From an uncultured Gammaproteobacteria bacterium (GTDB lineage Bacteria; Pseudomonadota; Gammaproteobacteria; GCA-001735895): a stretch of DNA of 34,825 nt. Position numbers and translations under genes: made by a program. This document shows, piece after piece, positions 27,053-34,825 of this stretch (the stretch's first letter is position 1; every line of letters begins with the position of its first letter). The stretch spans positions 52,432 to 87,256 of the forward strand of contig CAMYON010000015.1 in the NCBI GenBank assembly GCA_947260025.1, in the 5' to 3' direction. The notes under the pieces are model-generated. The model was not told where the DNA came from. It saw only the letters and a program-made list of their open reading frames with translations, and did no database searches.

Positions 27053-27091
27053 CACCGTTAACGCCCGCGGGCGCTTTACAACTGGAGTTAC

Positions 27092-28102
27092 ATGAAACTG
27101 CTGGTCACCGGCGCCGCCGGTTTTATCGGTTACTCGCTTGCCAATGCCCTGTGTATGCGCGGTGACGATGTTATCGGCATCGATAACCTGAACGATTACT
27201 ACGACGTGGGGCTGAAACGGGCGCGCCTGCAGCAGCTCGAGCGCCACGCTAATTTTCGTTTCGTGCAACTCGAAATGTCCGATGCGAACGCCTTGCGGGC
27301 TTTGTTCGCGGAACAGCGAGTCGAGCGCGTGCTGCATATGGCGGCCCAGGCCGGGGTGCGCTATTCCCTGGAGAATCCGGCCGCCTACATCGACAGCAAC
27401 CTGGTCGCGTTTGCCAACCTGCTCGAATGCTGCCGGCATCACGCCGTCGAGCACCTGGTTTACGCCTCGTCGAGTTCGGTTTATGGCGCAAATCGCAGCA
27501 TGCCGTTCAGCACCACCGATAACGTCGATCATCCGATTTCGCTTTACGCCGCCACCAAGAAGGCGAACGAATTGATGGCGCACAGCTACAGCCACCTGTA
27601 CCGCTTGCCGACCACCGGCCTGCGTTTTTTTACCGTTTACGGGCCCTGGGGGCGGCCCGACATGTCGCCGATCCTGTTTGCCGATGCGATCATGCAGGGC
27701 AAACCGATCCGGGTTTTCAACGAAGGTCGCCACCGGCGCGATTTTACCTATATCGACGACATCGTCGCGGGCGTGATCGGCTGCCTCGGGCGGATCGCCA
27801 GCAGCAATCCCGAATGGTCCGGCCTCGATCCCGATCCCGCCAGCAGCAGCGCGCCCTGGCGTATCTACAATATCGGCCGCGGCGAACCGGTCGAGCTGTT
27901 GCGCTATATCGAACTGATGGAGCAGGCGCTGGGAAAAACCACCGGCCGGGAATTGCTGCCGGCCCAGCCCGGCGACGTGGAAGACACCTATGCGGATATC
28001 GCGTCGCTAACCGCCGATACCGGTTATGCCCCGCAAACTTCGATAGAACAGGGATTGCATCATTTTGCGCGCTGGTATATAGACTATTACGGCACGAAAT
28101 AA
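27092..28102 (+). CDS. NAD-dependent epimerase, UDP-glucuronate 4-epimerase type
   Basis: A 336-residue short-chain dehydrogenase/reductase enzyme for nucleotide sugars. The NAD-binding glycine motif GAAGFIG is at residues 7-13. The [17 protein letters not shown] stretch is typical of CapI/UDP-GlcA epimerases, as is the catalytic SSSSVYG with YxxxK ([10 protein letters not shown]). The [16 protein letters not shown] and [11 protein letters not shown] stretches follow. The length equals the family's usual 334-340. It would supply UDP-galacturonate for surface polysaccharide. A GGAG site precedes the ATG. No glycan cluster lies beside it here. Confidence 0.88.
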   Translation: MKLLVTGAAGFIGYSLANALCMRGDDVIGIDNLNDYYDVGLKRARLQQLERHANFRFVQLEMSDANALRALFAEQRVERVLHMAAQAGVRYSLENPAAYIDSNLVAFANLLECCRHHAVEHLVYASSSSVYGANRSMPFSTTDNVDHPISLYAATKKANELMAHSYSHLYRLPTTGLRFFTVYGPWGRPDMSPILFADAIMQGKPIRVFNEGRHRRDFTYIDDIVAGVIGCLGRIASSNPEWSGLDPDPASSSAPWRIYNIGRGEPVELLRYIELMEQALGKTTGRELLPAQPGDVEDTYADIASLTADTGYAPQTSIEQGLHHFARWYIDYYGTK

Positions 28103-28115
28103 TTTATACTTGTGG

Positions 28116-28150
28116 CAAGTAAACCGCGACTGCAACAAGTAAATCGCAAC
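28116..28150 (+). repeat. Short imperfect direct repeat
   Basis: CAAGTAAACCGCGAC (28116-28130) and CAAGTAAATCGCAAC (28136-28150) agree at 13 of 15 bases with a 20-base period. They lie between the epimerase stop and the ABC operon; a regulator-binding site is possible but unproven. Confidence 0.4.
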
Positions 28151-28202
28151 GGGCAGGCGGTTCGAGGAGCATCAAATCGTTGACCAGGTACAACATTCAG
28201 CC

Positions 28203-30074
28203 TTGCTGGAGATAAACCAGCTGGCGGTCGATTTCAGGCTGCAACATCACGCCGTGCCGGCACTGATGGATGTCTCCTTCAGTGTCGATCCCGGCGAAAC
28301 CGTAGCCCTGGTAGGGGAGTCGGGTTCCGGCAAATCGGTTACCTCGCAGGCGATCATGGGCATCCTGCCCACGAATGCCGAGATTCGCTCGGGCGAGATC
28401 CTGTTCGACAATCCCGAAACCGGCCAGCGTATCGACATCGCCAGGCTGGATCCCGAAAGCGCGCAGATGCGCCAGATTCGTGGTGGCAATATATCGATAA
28501 TTTTCCAGGAGCCGATGACCTCTCTGTCGCCGGTGCATACCATTGGCGACCAGGTTAGCGAGGCCCTGTTCCTGCACCGCGATGCCAGTTACCAGGAAGG
28601 CCTCAAACTAACCGAGGCGATGCTGAAACACGTCGGTTTTCCGGATCCCGCCAGGGCCTTGCGGATGTATCCGTTCGAGCTTTCCGGCGGGTTGCGCCAA
28701 CGCGCGATGATCGCCATGGCGATGATAACCCACCCGTCGTTGCTGATTGCCGACGAGCCGACAACCGCGCTCGACGTGACGATCCAGGCGCGTATTCTGA
28801 AACTGGTGCGCGAGTTGCAGGCCGAGCTTGGCATGGCGCTGCTGCTGATTACCCATGACCTGGGCGTGGTCTCCAACATGGCGGATCGTGTGGTGGTGAT
28901 GTATCACGGCCGCGTCATGGAAGCGGGCCCGCTACAGCAGCTGTTCGGCGATCCGCAGCACGATTATCTCAAGGCGCTGATGCACGCGGTACCGCGTTTC
29001 GACCTGGAGCCTGGCGAAAGGCTGGTGCCGGTGCGTGAAATCAAGTCCGAAGCCGGTGCGCTGATCAAGCAACAACCGCTCGACCAGGTTGCCGATGCCG
29101 GTGCGCCGCACCTGAGCGTAAGCGAGGTCAGCAAGACCTATCATCTCCATCGTGGAGACTGGTTCAGCACCGAGTCCAGGGAACTACTGGCGGTCGACCG
29201 GGTGTCGCTGGAGGTCGAGCGGGGCGAATGTTTCGGCCTGGTCGGTGAAAGCGGCTGCGGCAAGACGACGCTCAGCAAGATCATCATGCGGGCAGTAACG
29301 CCGGACCAGGGTGAGATCATTTACCACGACGGCAGTCGCGCGATCGACGTACGCGCGCTCGACAATTCCGCATTGCTCGAGTTTCGCCGCAAGATGCAGT
29401 TCATTTTTCAGGACCCCTATAGTGCGCTCAATCCGCGCATGACGGTGTTCGATATCCTGCGCGAGCCGTTGGTGGTGCACGAGTTGGGCGACATGGATTA
29501 TCAGCGCGAAATGACAACCGAGTTGATGCGGCTGGTGGGTCTCGATCCACGCTTTCTGAATCGTTACCCGCACAGTTTCTCGGGCGGACAGCGGCAGCGT
29601 ATCGGTATCGCCCGCGCACTCGCGCTGCAGCCCGACCTGATTATCTGCGACGAGCCCGTGTCGGCGCTCGACGTTTCGATACAGGCGCAGGTATTGAACC
29701 TGTTGAAGGACCTGCAGCAGGAACTCGGGCTGACCCTCGTTTTTATCTCGCATAACCTGGCGGTAATTAATTACATCGCCAACCGAATCGCGGTCATGTG
29801 CCAGGGACGAATCGTCGAGCTGGCGCCGCGCGACGCGCTGTTTGCCAACCCGGTTCATCCCTATACCCGGGCCTTGCTGTCAGCGGTGCCGCACCCCGAA
29901 CTGTCGCAGCCGTTAAACTTCGATGCGATTACCGAGGGCGCGGCTTCCGAGCCCGGCCAGTGGCCGGTTCCGTTTACTATCGATGGACTTACTCCAACTG
30001 AATTCATGGCGCTTGGCGAAGGGCACTATGTGCGTGTTGCGAGTGGTTCCAAACCCTCGGACCTGGCCGCATGA
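28203..30074 (+). CDS. Peptide-type ABC importer, fused double ATPase (YejF-like)
   Basis: A protein of 623 residues from the TTG at 28203, with two complete ABC ATPase domains. Domain 1 has Walker A GESGSGKS (38-45), signature LSGGLRQR and Walker [13 protein letters not shown]. Domain 2 has Walker A GESGCGKT (348-355), signature FSGGQRQR and [12 protein letters not shown]. Each is followed by an oligopeptide-transporter C-terminal extension ([15 protein letters not shown] in domain 2). It energises uptake of peptides or similar solutes with the three genes downstream. The start is doubtful: the TTG has no ribosome site, while a GAGGAG (28164-28169) stands 6 bases before an in-frame ATC at 28176. 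The stop overlaps the next ATG by 4 bases. Confidence 0.92.
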   Translation: MLEINQLAVDFRLQHHAVPALMDVSFSVDPGETVALVGESGSGKSVTSQAIMGILPTNAEIRSGEILFDNPETGQRIDIARLDPESAQMRQIRGGNISIIFQEPMTSLSPVHTIGDQVSEALFLHRDASYQEGLKLTEAMLKHVGFPDPARALRMYPFELSGGLRQRAMIAMAMITHPSLLIADEPTTALDVTIQARILKLVRELQAELGMALLLITHDLGVVSNMADRVVVMYHGRVMEAGPLQQLFGDPQHDYLKALMHAVPRFDLEPGERLVPVREIKSEAGALIKQQPLDQVADAGAPHLSVSEVSKTYHLHRGDWFSTESRELLAVDRVSLEVERGECFGLVGESGCGKTTLSKIIMRAVTPDQGEIIYHDGSRAIDVRALDNSALLEFRRKMQFIFQDPYSALNPRMTVFDILREPLVVHELGDMDYQREMTTELMRLVGLDPRFLNRYPHSFSGGQRQRIGIARALALQPDLIICDEPVSALDVSIQAQVLNLLKDLQQELGLTLVFISHNLAVINYIANRIAVMCQGRIVELAPRDALFANPVHPYTRALLSAVPHPELSQPLNFDAITEGAASEPGQWPVPFTIDGLTPTEFMALGEGHYVRVASGSKPSDLAA

Positions 30075-31978
30075 CTGGTTCAGCAAGAATTCTGTTTTGC
30101 CTGGCGATTATGCTGCCGTTGGCAGCAGTGGGCGCGCAGCAGCAATTTATCGAGACGCCGTCGCTGGCGGAACAGGTGCAGACTGGCGAGTTACCGCCGG
30201 TAGCGCAAAGGATTCCGCAGGTCCCGCGACGCATCGAGCTTGGCGGTGAATTCAGCCCCGGGCAGCATGGCGGGCAGATGCGCCTGTTGATGGGCAAACA
30301 GAAGGATATACGCCAGATCGTCATCTATGGTTACGCGCGACTGGTCTGTTATTCGCCGGATCTCAGGCTCGAAGCCGACATCCTGGAAAGCTTCGAGAAT
30401 ATTGAAAACCGGATTTTCACGCTACGGCTGCGCAAGGGACACAAGTGGTCGGATGGTCACCCGTTTACCTCGGAGGATTTTCGCTACTACTGGGAAGACA
30501 TCGCGCTGAATCCTGCACTTGGCAAGGGCGGGCCGAACAAGTTACTGCTTGTAGAAGGCGAGTTACCAAAGGTCGAATTTCCGGATCTCTACACGGTGCG
30601 ATACAGCTGGTCCAAACCGAATCCTTATTTCCTGCCGGCGCTGGCCGGCGCGCGTCCGCTTTACATCTACAAGCCGGCACACTACCTGCGCCAGTTCCAC
30701 GCTTCCTACCAGAGCGAGGAAAAACTGAACCAGATGATAGACGAGATGGGTAAGCGCAACTGGGCCGGCGTACACTTCAGCCGCGATCGACCCTACAAGG
30801 CAACCAATCCCGACTTGCCCAGCCTGCAGCCCTGGGTCAATTCGACTTACCCGCCATCGGATCGTTTCATTTTCGAGCGTAATCCTTATTACCATCGCGT
30901 TGACCAGAACGGCAGGCAGTTGCCGTATATCGATTCGATCGCGGTCAACATCGCTTCCAGCAAGCTGGTTCCGGCGAAGGCCGGCGCCGACGAAGCGGAC
31001 CTGCAGGCGCGTTACCTGCGGATGGATAATTATACGTTTCTCAAGACCGCGGCCAAACGCAGCAATTTCGACGTGCGCCTGTGGCAAACCGCAAAAGGCG
31101 CCCACATGGCGTTGTATCCGAATCTCAACACTAACGACCCGGTGTATCGCGAGTTACTGCGTGACCTGAATTTTCGGCACGCGCTGTCGCTGGCGATACA
31201 CCGCTACGAAATCAACCAGGTCGTGTATTTCCGCCTGGTCGAGGAAAGCAACAACACGGTGCTGCGGGAAGGTCCGCTATATCGTCCAGAGTACCAGAAA
31301 GACTGGATAGAATACGACCTCGAGACCGCCAACCGGCTGCTGGACGAGCTTGGACTGGACCAGCGGGACGATCGCGGCGTGCGGCTGATGTCCGACGGTC
31401 GGCCACTAGAGATCATGATCCAGACTGCCGGCGAGAGTACCGAGCAAACCGATGTGCTCGAACTGATCCACGATAGCTGGCTGCAGGCCGGAATCAAGCT
31501 CTATAGCGTGCCCTCGACGCGCGAGGTTTTTCGCAACCGGGTATTTTCGGGTGAAGCGCTGATGTCGATCTGGTCAGGGCTGGAAAACGCGATTCCGACC
31601 GCCGAAAGTAGCCCCAAAGATCTGGCGCCGACCTCTAAATACCAGTACCAGTGGCCCAAGTGGGGTTCTTATTACGAGTCGAGCGGCAAGAGTGGCGAAG
31701 CGCCCGATCTACCGGCGGCACGCCGGCTGGTCGAACTGAATGATCAGTGGGCGAGGGCACTTAGCCATGAAGAGCGCGTCGATATCTGGCACCAGATGCT
31801 TGAAATCAATCGCGAGCAAATGTTCACCATTGGGATCGTCAACCATGTGCCGCATCCGGTGGTCGTCAACAATTACCTGCATAATGTCCCACAGAAAGGT
31901 TTTTACGACATTGCGCCGGGCGCTTATTTCGGTATCTACAAGCCGGATACCTTCTGGTTCGACGAGACCAGGCGCTGA
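30071..31978 (+). CDS. ABC transporter extracellular solute-binding protein, family 5
   Basis: A 635-residue periplasmic binding protein of the SBP_bac_5 (peptide/nickel/opine) family. The signal peptide runs to LAAVGA (residue 22). The typical LRLRKGHKWSDGHPFTSEDFRYYWE segment is present, as are DRFIFERNPYYHRVDQNGRQLPYI and LRDLNFRHALSLAIHR. At 635 residues it is longer than DppA/OppA (about 535) and nearer YejA-like proteins. The ATG overlaps the ATPase stop in an ATGA, and its own TGA overlaps the ATG of the first permease. The ligand is unknown; large oligopeptides are the simplest guess by analogy with Yej systems. Confidence 0.92.
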   Translation: MTGSARILFCLAIMLPLAAVGAQQQFIETPSLAEQVQTGELPPVAQRIPQVPRRIELGGEFSPGQHGGQMRLLMGKQKDIRQIVIYGYARLVCYSPDLRLEADILESFENIENRIFTLRLRKGHKWSDGHPFTSEDFRYYWEDIALNPALGKGGPNKLLLVEGELPKVEFPDLYTVRYSWSKPNPYFLPALAGARPLYIYKPAHYLRQFHASYQSEEKLNQMIDEMGKRNWAGVHFSRDRPYKATNPDLPSLQPWVNSTYPPSDRFIFERNPYYHRVDQNGRQLPYIDSIAVNIASSKLVPAKAGADEADLQARYLRMDNYTFLKTAAKRSNFDVRLWQTAKGAHMALYPNLNTNDPVYRELLRDLNFRHALSLAIHRYEINQVVYFRLVEESNNTVLREGPLYRPEYQKDWIEYDLETANRLLDELGLDQRDDRGVRLMSDGRPLEIMIQTAGESTEQTDVLELIHDSWLQAGIKLYSVPSTREVFRNRVFSGEALMSIWSGLENAIPTAESSPKDLAPTSKYQYQWPKWGSYYESSGKSGEAPDLPAARRLVELNDQWARALSHEERVDIWHQMLEINREQMFTIGIVNHVPHPVVVNNYLHNVPQKGFYDIAPGAYFGIYKPDTFWFDETRR

Positions 31979-32976
31979 TGCTCCACTATATCCTGCGTCG
32001 CATACTGACGATGATCCCAACCCTGCTGATAATCAGCATGCTGGTTTTCGTCATTATCCAGTTACCGCCCGGAGATTATCTCGAGAGCCATATCGCCGAA
32101 CTGCAAAGCCAGGGAGAATCGGTCGACGAGCAAAAAATCCAGTTTCTGCGGGAACAGTACGGGCTCGACAAGCCCATGCTGCAGCAGTACTGGTATTGGC
32201 TAATCGGCATGCTACAGGGCGATTTTGGCTATTCTTTCGAGTACGATCTGCCGGTGACCGAGGTCGTCGGCGACCGCTTGTTCCTGACCGTCCTGATCTC
32301 GATCGCAACCATCCTGTTTACCTGGGCAGTGGCCTTTCCGATTGGAATCTACTCCGCCACCCACCAGTACAGCTGGGGCGACTACGGGCTTTCGACGCTA
32401 GGCTTCCTCGGTCTCGCCACCCCGAATTTCCTGCTGGCCTTGGTGATGCTGTACCTGGCCAACGTTTATTTTGGCACCAGCATCGGCGGTTTGATGGATC
32501 CGGAATATATCGATGCCCCGTGGAGCCTGGACAAGGTGTTATCGATTCTCGAACACCTGTGGATCCCGGTGGTCGTGATCGGCACCTCGGGCACGGCCGG
32601 CATGATTCGGCGCCTGCGCGCAAATCTGCTGGATGAATTGCAGAAACAGTATGTAACCACCGGGCGCGCCAAGGGACTGCCACCGGGCAAGCTGCTGAGA
32701 AAGTATCCGCTGCGGGTTGCGCTCAATTTTTTCGTGGCCGATATCGGTAACCTGCTGCCCACGGTTATTTCCGGCGCCGAGATCGTCGCGGTGGTCATGT
32801 CCTTGCCGACGACCGGTCCGATTCTGCTGAGCGCGCTGCAAAGCCAGGATATGTACCTGGCTGGCTCCTTCCTGATGTTTCTCGCGTTGCTGACCGTATT
32901 CGGCGTGCTGGTTTCGGACATATTGCTGGCCCTGCTGGATCCCCGGATCCGGCTCGGCGGGAGTGCGAACAAATGA
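31978..32976 (+). CDS. ABC transporter permease (DppB/YejB type)
   Basis: A 332-residue inner-membrane permease. The N-terminal helix MLHYILRRILTMIPTLLIIS and the following PGDYLESHI are typical of the DppB class. About six helices and the ATPase-contact loop (TTGRAKGLPPGKLLRKYPLR, EAA-type) are visible. It overlaps the binding-protein gene by one base (TGATG) and the next permease by 4 bases. It forms the translocation pore together with the DppC-type permease. Confidence 0.92.
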   Translation: MLHYILRRILTMIPTLLIISMLVFVIIQLPPGDYLESHIAELQSQGESVDEQKIQFLREQYGLDKPMLQQYWYWLIGMLQGDFGYSFEYDLPVTEVVGDRLFLTVLISIATILFTWAVAFPIGIYSATHQYSWGDYGLSTLGFLGLATPNFLLALVMLYLANVYFGTSIGGLMDPEYIDAPWSLDKVLSILEHLWIPVVVIGTSGTAGMIRRLRANLLDELQKQYVTTGRAKGLPPGKLLRKYPLRVALNFFVADIGNLLPTVISGAEIVAVVMSLPTTGPILLSALQSQDMYLAGSFLMFLALLTVFGVLVSDILLALLDPRIRLGGSANK

Positions 32977-34121
32977 GTGGCGATCATTTTGTATCGCGCG
33001 AACCGTTCGATCCGCACTCGATCGAGGCGCTGACACCGGCGCAGGAGAAATACTACCTGGCCTCGCAGTGGAAGCTGATGTGGTGGAAACTGAAACGCCA
33101 TCGACTGGCCGTCATTTGCGGCGTCATTCTGGCGCTGAACTACGCCACTATCATGGTCAGTGAAGTGATTGCTCCTTATAACCTGCATACCCGCAACACC
33201 GACTTCGTTTATTCACCGCCGCAGTCGGTGCATTTGTTCCATGAGGGCGAGTTCATAGGGCCTTTTGTCTATGGCAGAGGCTATGAGCTCGACATGGAAC
33301 TGCTCAAGCGTAATTACCCCGAGAACAGGGACGAGGTGCAGCCTTTGCGCTTCTTTTGCCAGGGAGATCCTTATCGCTTCTGGGGCCTGTTCGAGGCCAG
33401 GTTTCACCTGGTCTGCCCACCGGAAAACGGAACTTTCTTCTTACTGGGTACCGATCGGCTAGGGCGGGATATGTTTTCGCGTATTACCTACGGCGCACGT
33501 ATATCGCTGACCATCGGGCTGGTCGGTATCATGATCAGCTTTTTCTTCGGTATCGTCATCGGCGGCCTTGCCGGCTATTACGGGGGCTGGGTCGACGCTT
33601 CGGTACAGCGCCTGATAGAAGTGATCCGTTCGTTCCCAGAATTACCGCTGTGGATGGCTTTATCGGCGGTGCTGCCGGTCAACTGGAGCCCGATATTCAT
33701 ATTCTTTGGTATTACCGTAATCCTGGCGATGCTCGACTGGACCGGGCTGGCACGCGCGGTACGCTCGAAGCTGTTATCGCTGCGCGAGGAAGACTATTGC
33801 GCCGCCGCCGAACTGATGGGCGCCAAACCGGGCCGTATAATCGGCCGCCATCTGTTGCCGGGCTTCATGAGCCACCTGATAGCGTCGGCGACGCTGTCGG
33901 TGCCGGCCATGATCCTCGGTGAAACCGCTTTGAGTTTCCTGGGCCTCGGTTTGAGGCCACCCGTCACCAGCTGGGGTGTGCTGCTGAACGAGGCGCAAAA
34001 TATCAACGTGGTCGCACTATATCCCTGGCTGCTGTATCCGGTGGTGCCGGTGGTGCTCGTTATTCTGACCTTCAATTTCTTCGGCGACGGTTTACGCGAC
34101 GCGGCTGACCCCTACAAGTAA
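32973..34121 (+). CDS. ABC transporter permease (DppC/YejE type)
   Basis: A 382-residue inner-membrane permease. A cytoplasmic N-terminus of about 40 residues precedes the first helix (LAVICGVILALNYATIMVS). A periplasmic stretch of about 100 residues lies between the first and second helices, longer than in DppC and similar to YejE-like proteins. The GTDRLGRDMFSRITYGARISL motif and the EAA loop (AAELMGAKPGRIIGRHLLPG) are clear. The gene overlaps the preceding permease by ATGA. It completes an ATPase-binding protein-permease-permease operon. Confidence 0.92.
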   Translation: MSGDHFVSREPFDPHSIEALTPAQEKYYLASQWKLMWWKLKRHRLAVICGVILALNYATIMVSEVIAPYNLHTRNTDFVYSPPQSVHLFHEGEFIGPFVYGRGYELDMELLKRNYPENRDEVQPLRFFCQGDPYRFWGLFEARFHLVCPPENGTFFLLGTDRLGRDMFSRITYGARISLTIGLVGIMISFFFGIVIGGLAGYYGGWVDASVQRLIEVIRSFPELPLWMALSAVLPVNWSPIFIFFGITVILAMLDWTGLARAVRSKLLSLREEDYCAAAELMGAKPGRIIGRHLLPGFMSHLIASATLSVPAMILGETALSFLGLGLRPPVTSWGVLLNEAQNINVVALYPWLLYPVVPVVLVILTFNFFGDGLRDAADPYK

Positions 34122-34124
34122 GCC

Positions 34125-34825
34125 ATGGGCGCGGATTTTCAACGGCGTCGGCATTGCCCTTTATGCCGCTCTGAAGATGCCGATACTCTTTGTGACCTGT
34201 CTTACGGCGAGCCGCCAATGACGAATTTTCTCGAAGCGTTCTACCACGGTCGAATTCCGTTAGAGCACTTGTCTCCGCATTCCTATCGAGTAGCAGCTTG
34301 CCGGCGCTGTCACTTTGTTTACCAGGATCCGATACTCGATGACGATGGCATGCAGGCCCTGTACCAGGACTGGATCGACAACGCGCAGAGCCTGCGCAAG
34401 AAGCAGGGCGCCGGAGCGAGCCTGTTTAAGCGCTACGCAGGCCAGATCCAGACCTTGCTGCAAATGCTGGAAGGCCGACCGGGTCAGCCGCGCGTGCTCG
34501 ATTACGGTATGGGTTGGGGTTACTGGAGCCGTATGGCGCAAGCCTGTGGCCTCGATGTCACCGGTTTCGAATTGTCCGACGAGCGCCGTGAGTACGCGCG
34601 CGCCATGGGCCTGCAAGTAATTACCGAACTGCCGCCGCCGGGTGAGCATTTCGATTGCCTTTATGCCAACCAGGTATTCGAGCACCTGCCTGATCCGCTA
34701 GCGACGCTGCAGCAACTCTGCGCCCGCCTGGCGTCGGGCGGGCTGGTCTATATTCGAGTACCGGATGGCCGTGGCATTGCCGACAGACTGCGGCGCCATG
34801 GCTGGTCACCTGAACTGGACGCGAT
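34125..34825 (+). CDS. Class I SAM-dependent methyltransferase with N-terminal Cys cluster (3' truncated)
   Basis: The frame starts at the ATG at 34125, 3 bases after the permease stop, and runs off the window after 233 codons. Two CxxC pairs (Cys11/Cys14 and Cys59/Cys62) suggest a zinc-binding N-terminal module, as in Methyltransf_13/23-type sugar or small-molecule methyltransferases. SAM motif I is VLDYGMGWGYWS (124-135), with acidic Glu149 in TGFELSDERR. YANQVFEHLPDPLATL is motif II-like and LVYIRVPDG follows. The substrate is unknown. No ribosome site is obvious, so translation may be coupled to the ABC operon. Confidence 0.82.
   Translation, partial: MGADFQRRRHCPLCRSEDADTLCDLSYGEPPMTNFLEAFYHGRIPLEHLSPHSYRVAACRRCHFVYQDPILDDDGMQALYQDWIDNAQSLRKKQGAGASLFKRYAGQIQTLLQMLEGRPGQPRVLDYGMGWGYWSRMAQACGLDVTGFELSDERREYARAMGLQVITELPPPGEHFDCLYANQVFEHLPDPLATLQQLCARLASGGLVYIRVPDGRGIADRLRRHGWSPELDA

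Overview
The window looks like a piece of a gammaproteobacterial chromosome, roughly 55-60% G+C by eye. Supporting signs are a single-chain PurL of about 1290 residues, an MsrP-MsrQ pair, a one-piece tmRNA whose tag reads ANDDNYALAA, Yej/Dpp-type ABC genes and KefG/KefB-type remnants. No phage, transposase, CRISPR array, rRNA or ordinary tRNA was seen. Both ends are cut inside genes: an O-antigen ligase-like membrane protein on the left and a methyltransferase on the right.

Layout. 1-1.8 kb: surface polysaccharide genes (ligase/polymerase-like end and a sulfotransferase). 2.1-4.2 kb: envelope and protein-folding stress genes, Hsp20 then a periplasmic Do/HtrA protease, behind a sigma-32-like promoter. 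4.2-7.3 kb, minus strand: an orphan TAXI solute-binding protein followed 6 bases later by a membrane GGDEF-EAL protein. 7.6-8.9 kb, minus: hydroxypyruvate isomerase and a DUF423 membrane protein. 9.03-9.46 kb, minus: ssrA with its terminator. 9.6-15.6 kb: a P-type IIA cation ATPase and two universal stress proteins, convergent with an APH-like/AAA kinase fusion. 15.6-16.3 kb, minus: a deletion-fused remnant of a kefG-kefB/C locus. 16.5 kb: a small unknown protein. 16.8-19.6 kb: all three AmmeMemoRadiSam genes in divergent arrangement. 19.7-25.4 kb: purL, a HisC-like aminotransferase and a maleate isomerase/Asp-Glu racemase family enzyme, tightly packed. 25.5-27.05 kb: msrP-msrQ. 27.1-28.1 kb: a UDP-glucuronate 4-epimerase-like enzyme. 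28.2-34.1 kb: a peptide-type ABC importer operon with overlapping genes, then the partial methyltransferase.

The most interesting pattern is regulatory. FNR/Anr-type boxes (TTGAT-N4-ATCAA) stand before several unrelated stress or uncharacterised loci. Two are perfect: before the P-type ATPase and between the divergent AmmeMemoRadiSam genes. Near-matches lie before the first usp gene, before the Memo gene (exactly 29.5 bases from a TATAAT) and before hsp20. The Hsp20, PII-type ATPase, Usp and APH/AAA-kinase set resembles the gene content of the mycobacterial DosR hypoxia regulon. I infer a low-oxygen or energy-stress neighbourhood that includes the functionally unexplained AmmeMemoRadiSam trio. 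The second candidate for a new system is the TAXI/GGDEF-EAL pair, which may be a binding-protein-driven cyclic-di-GMP sensor.
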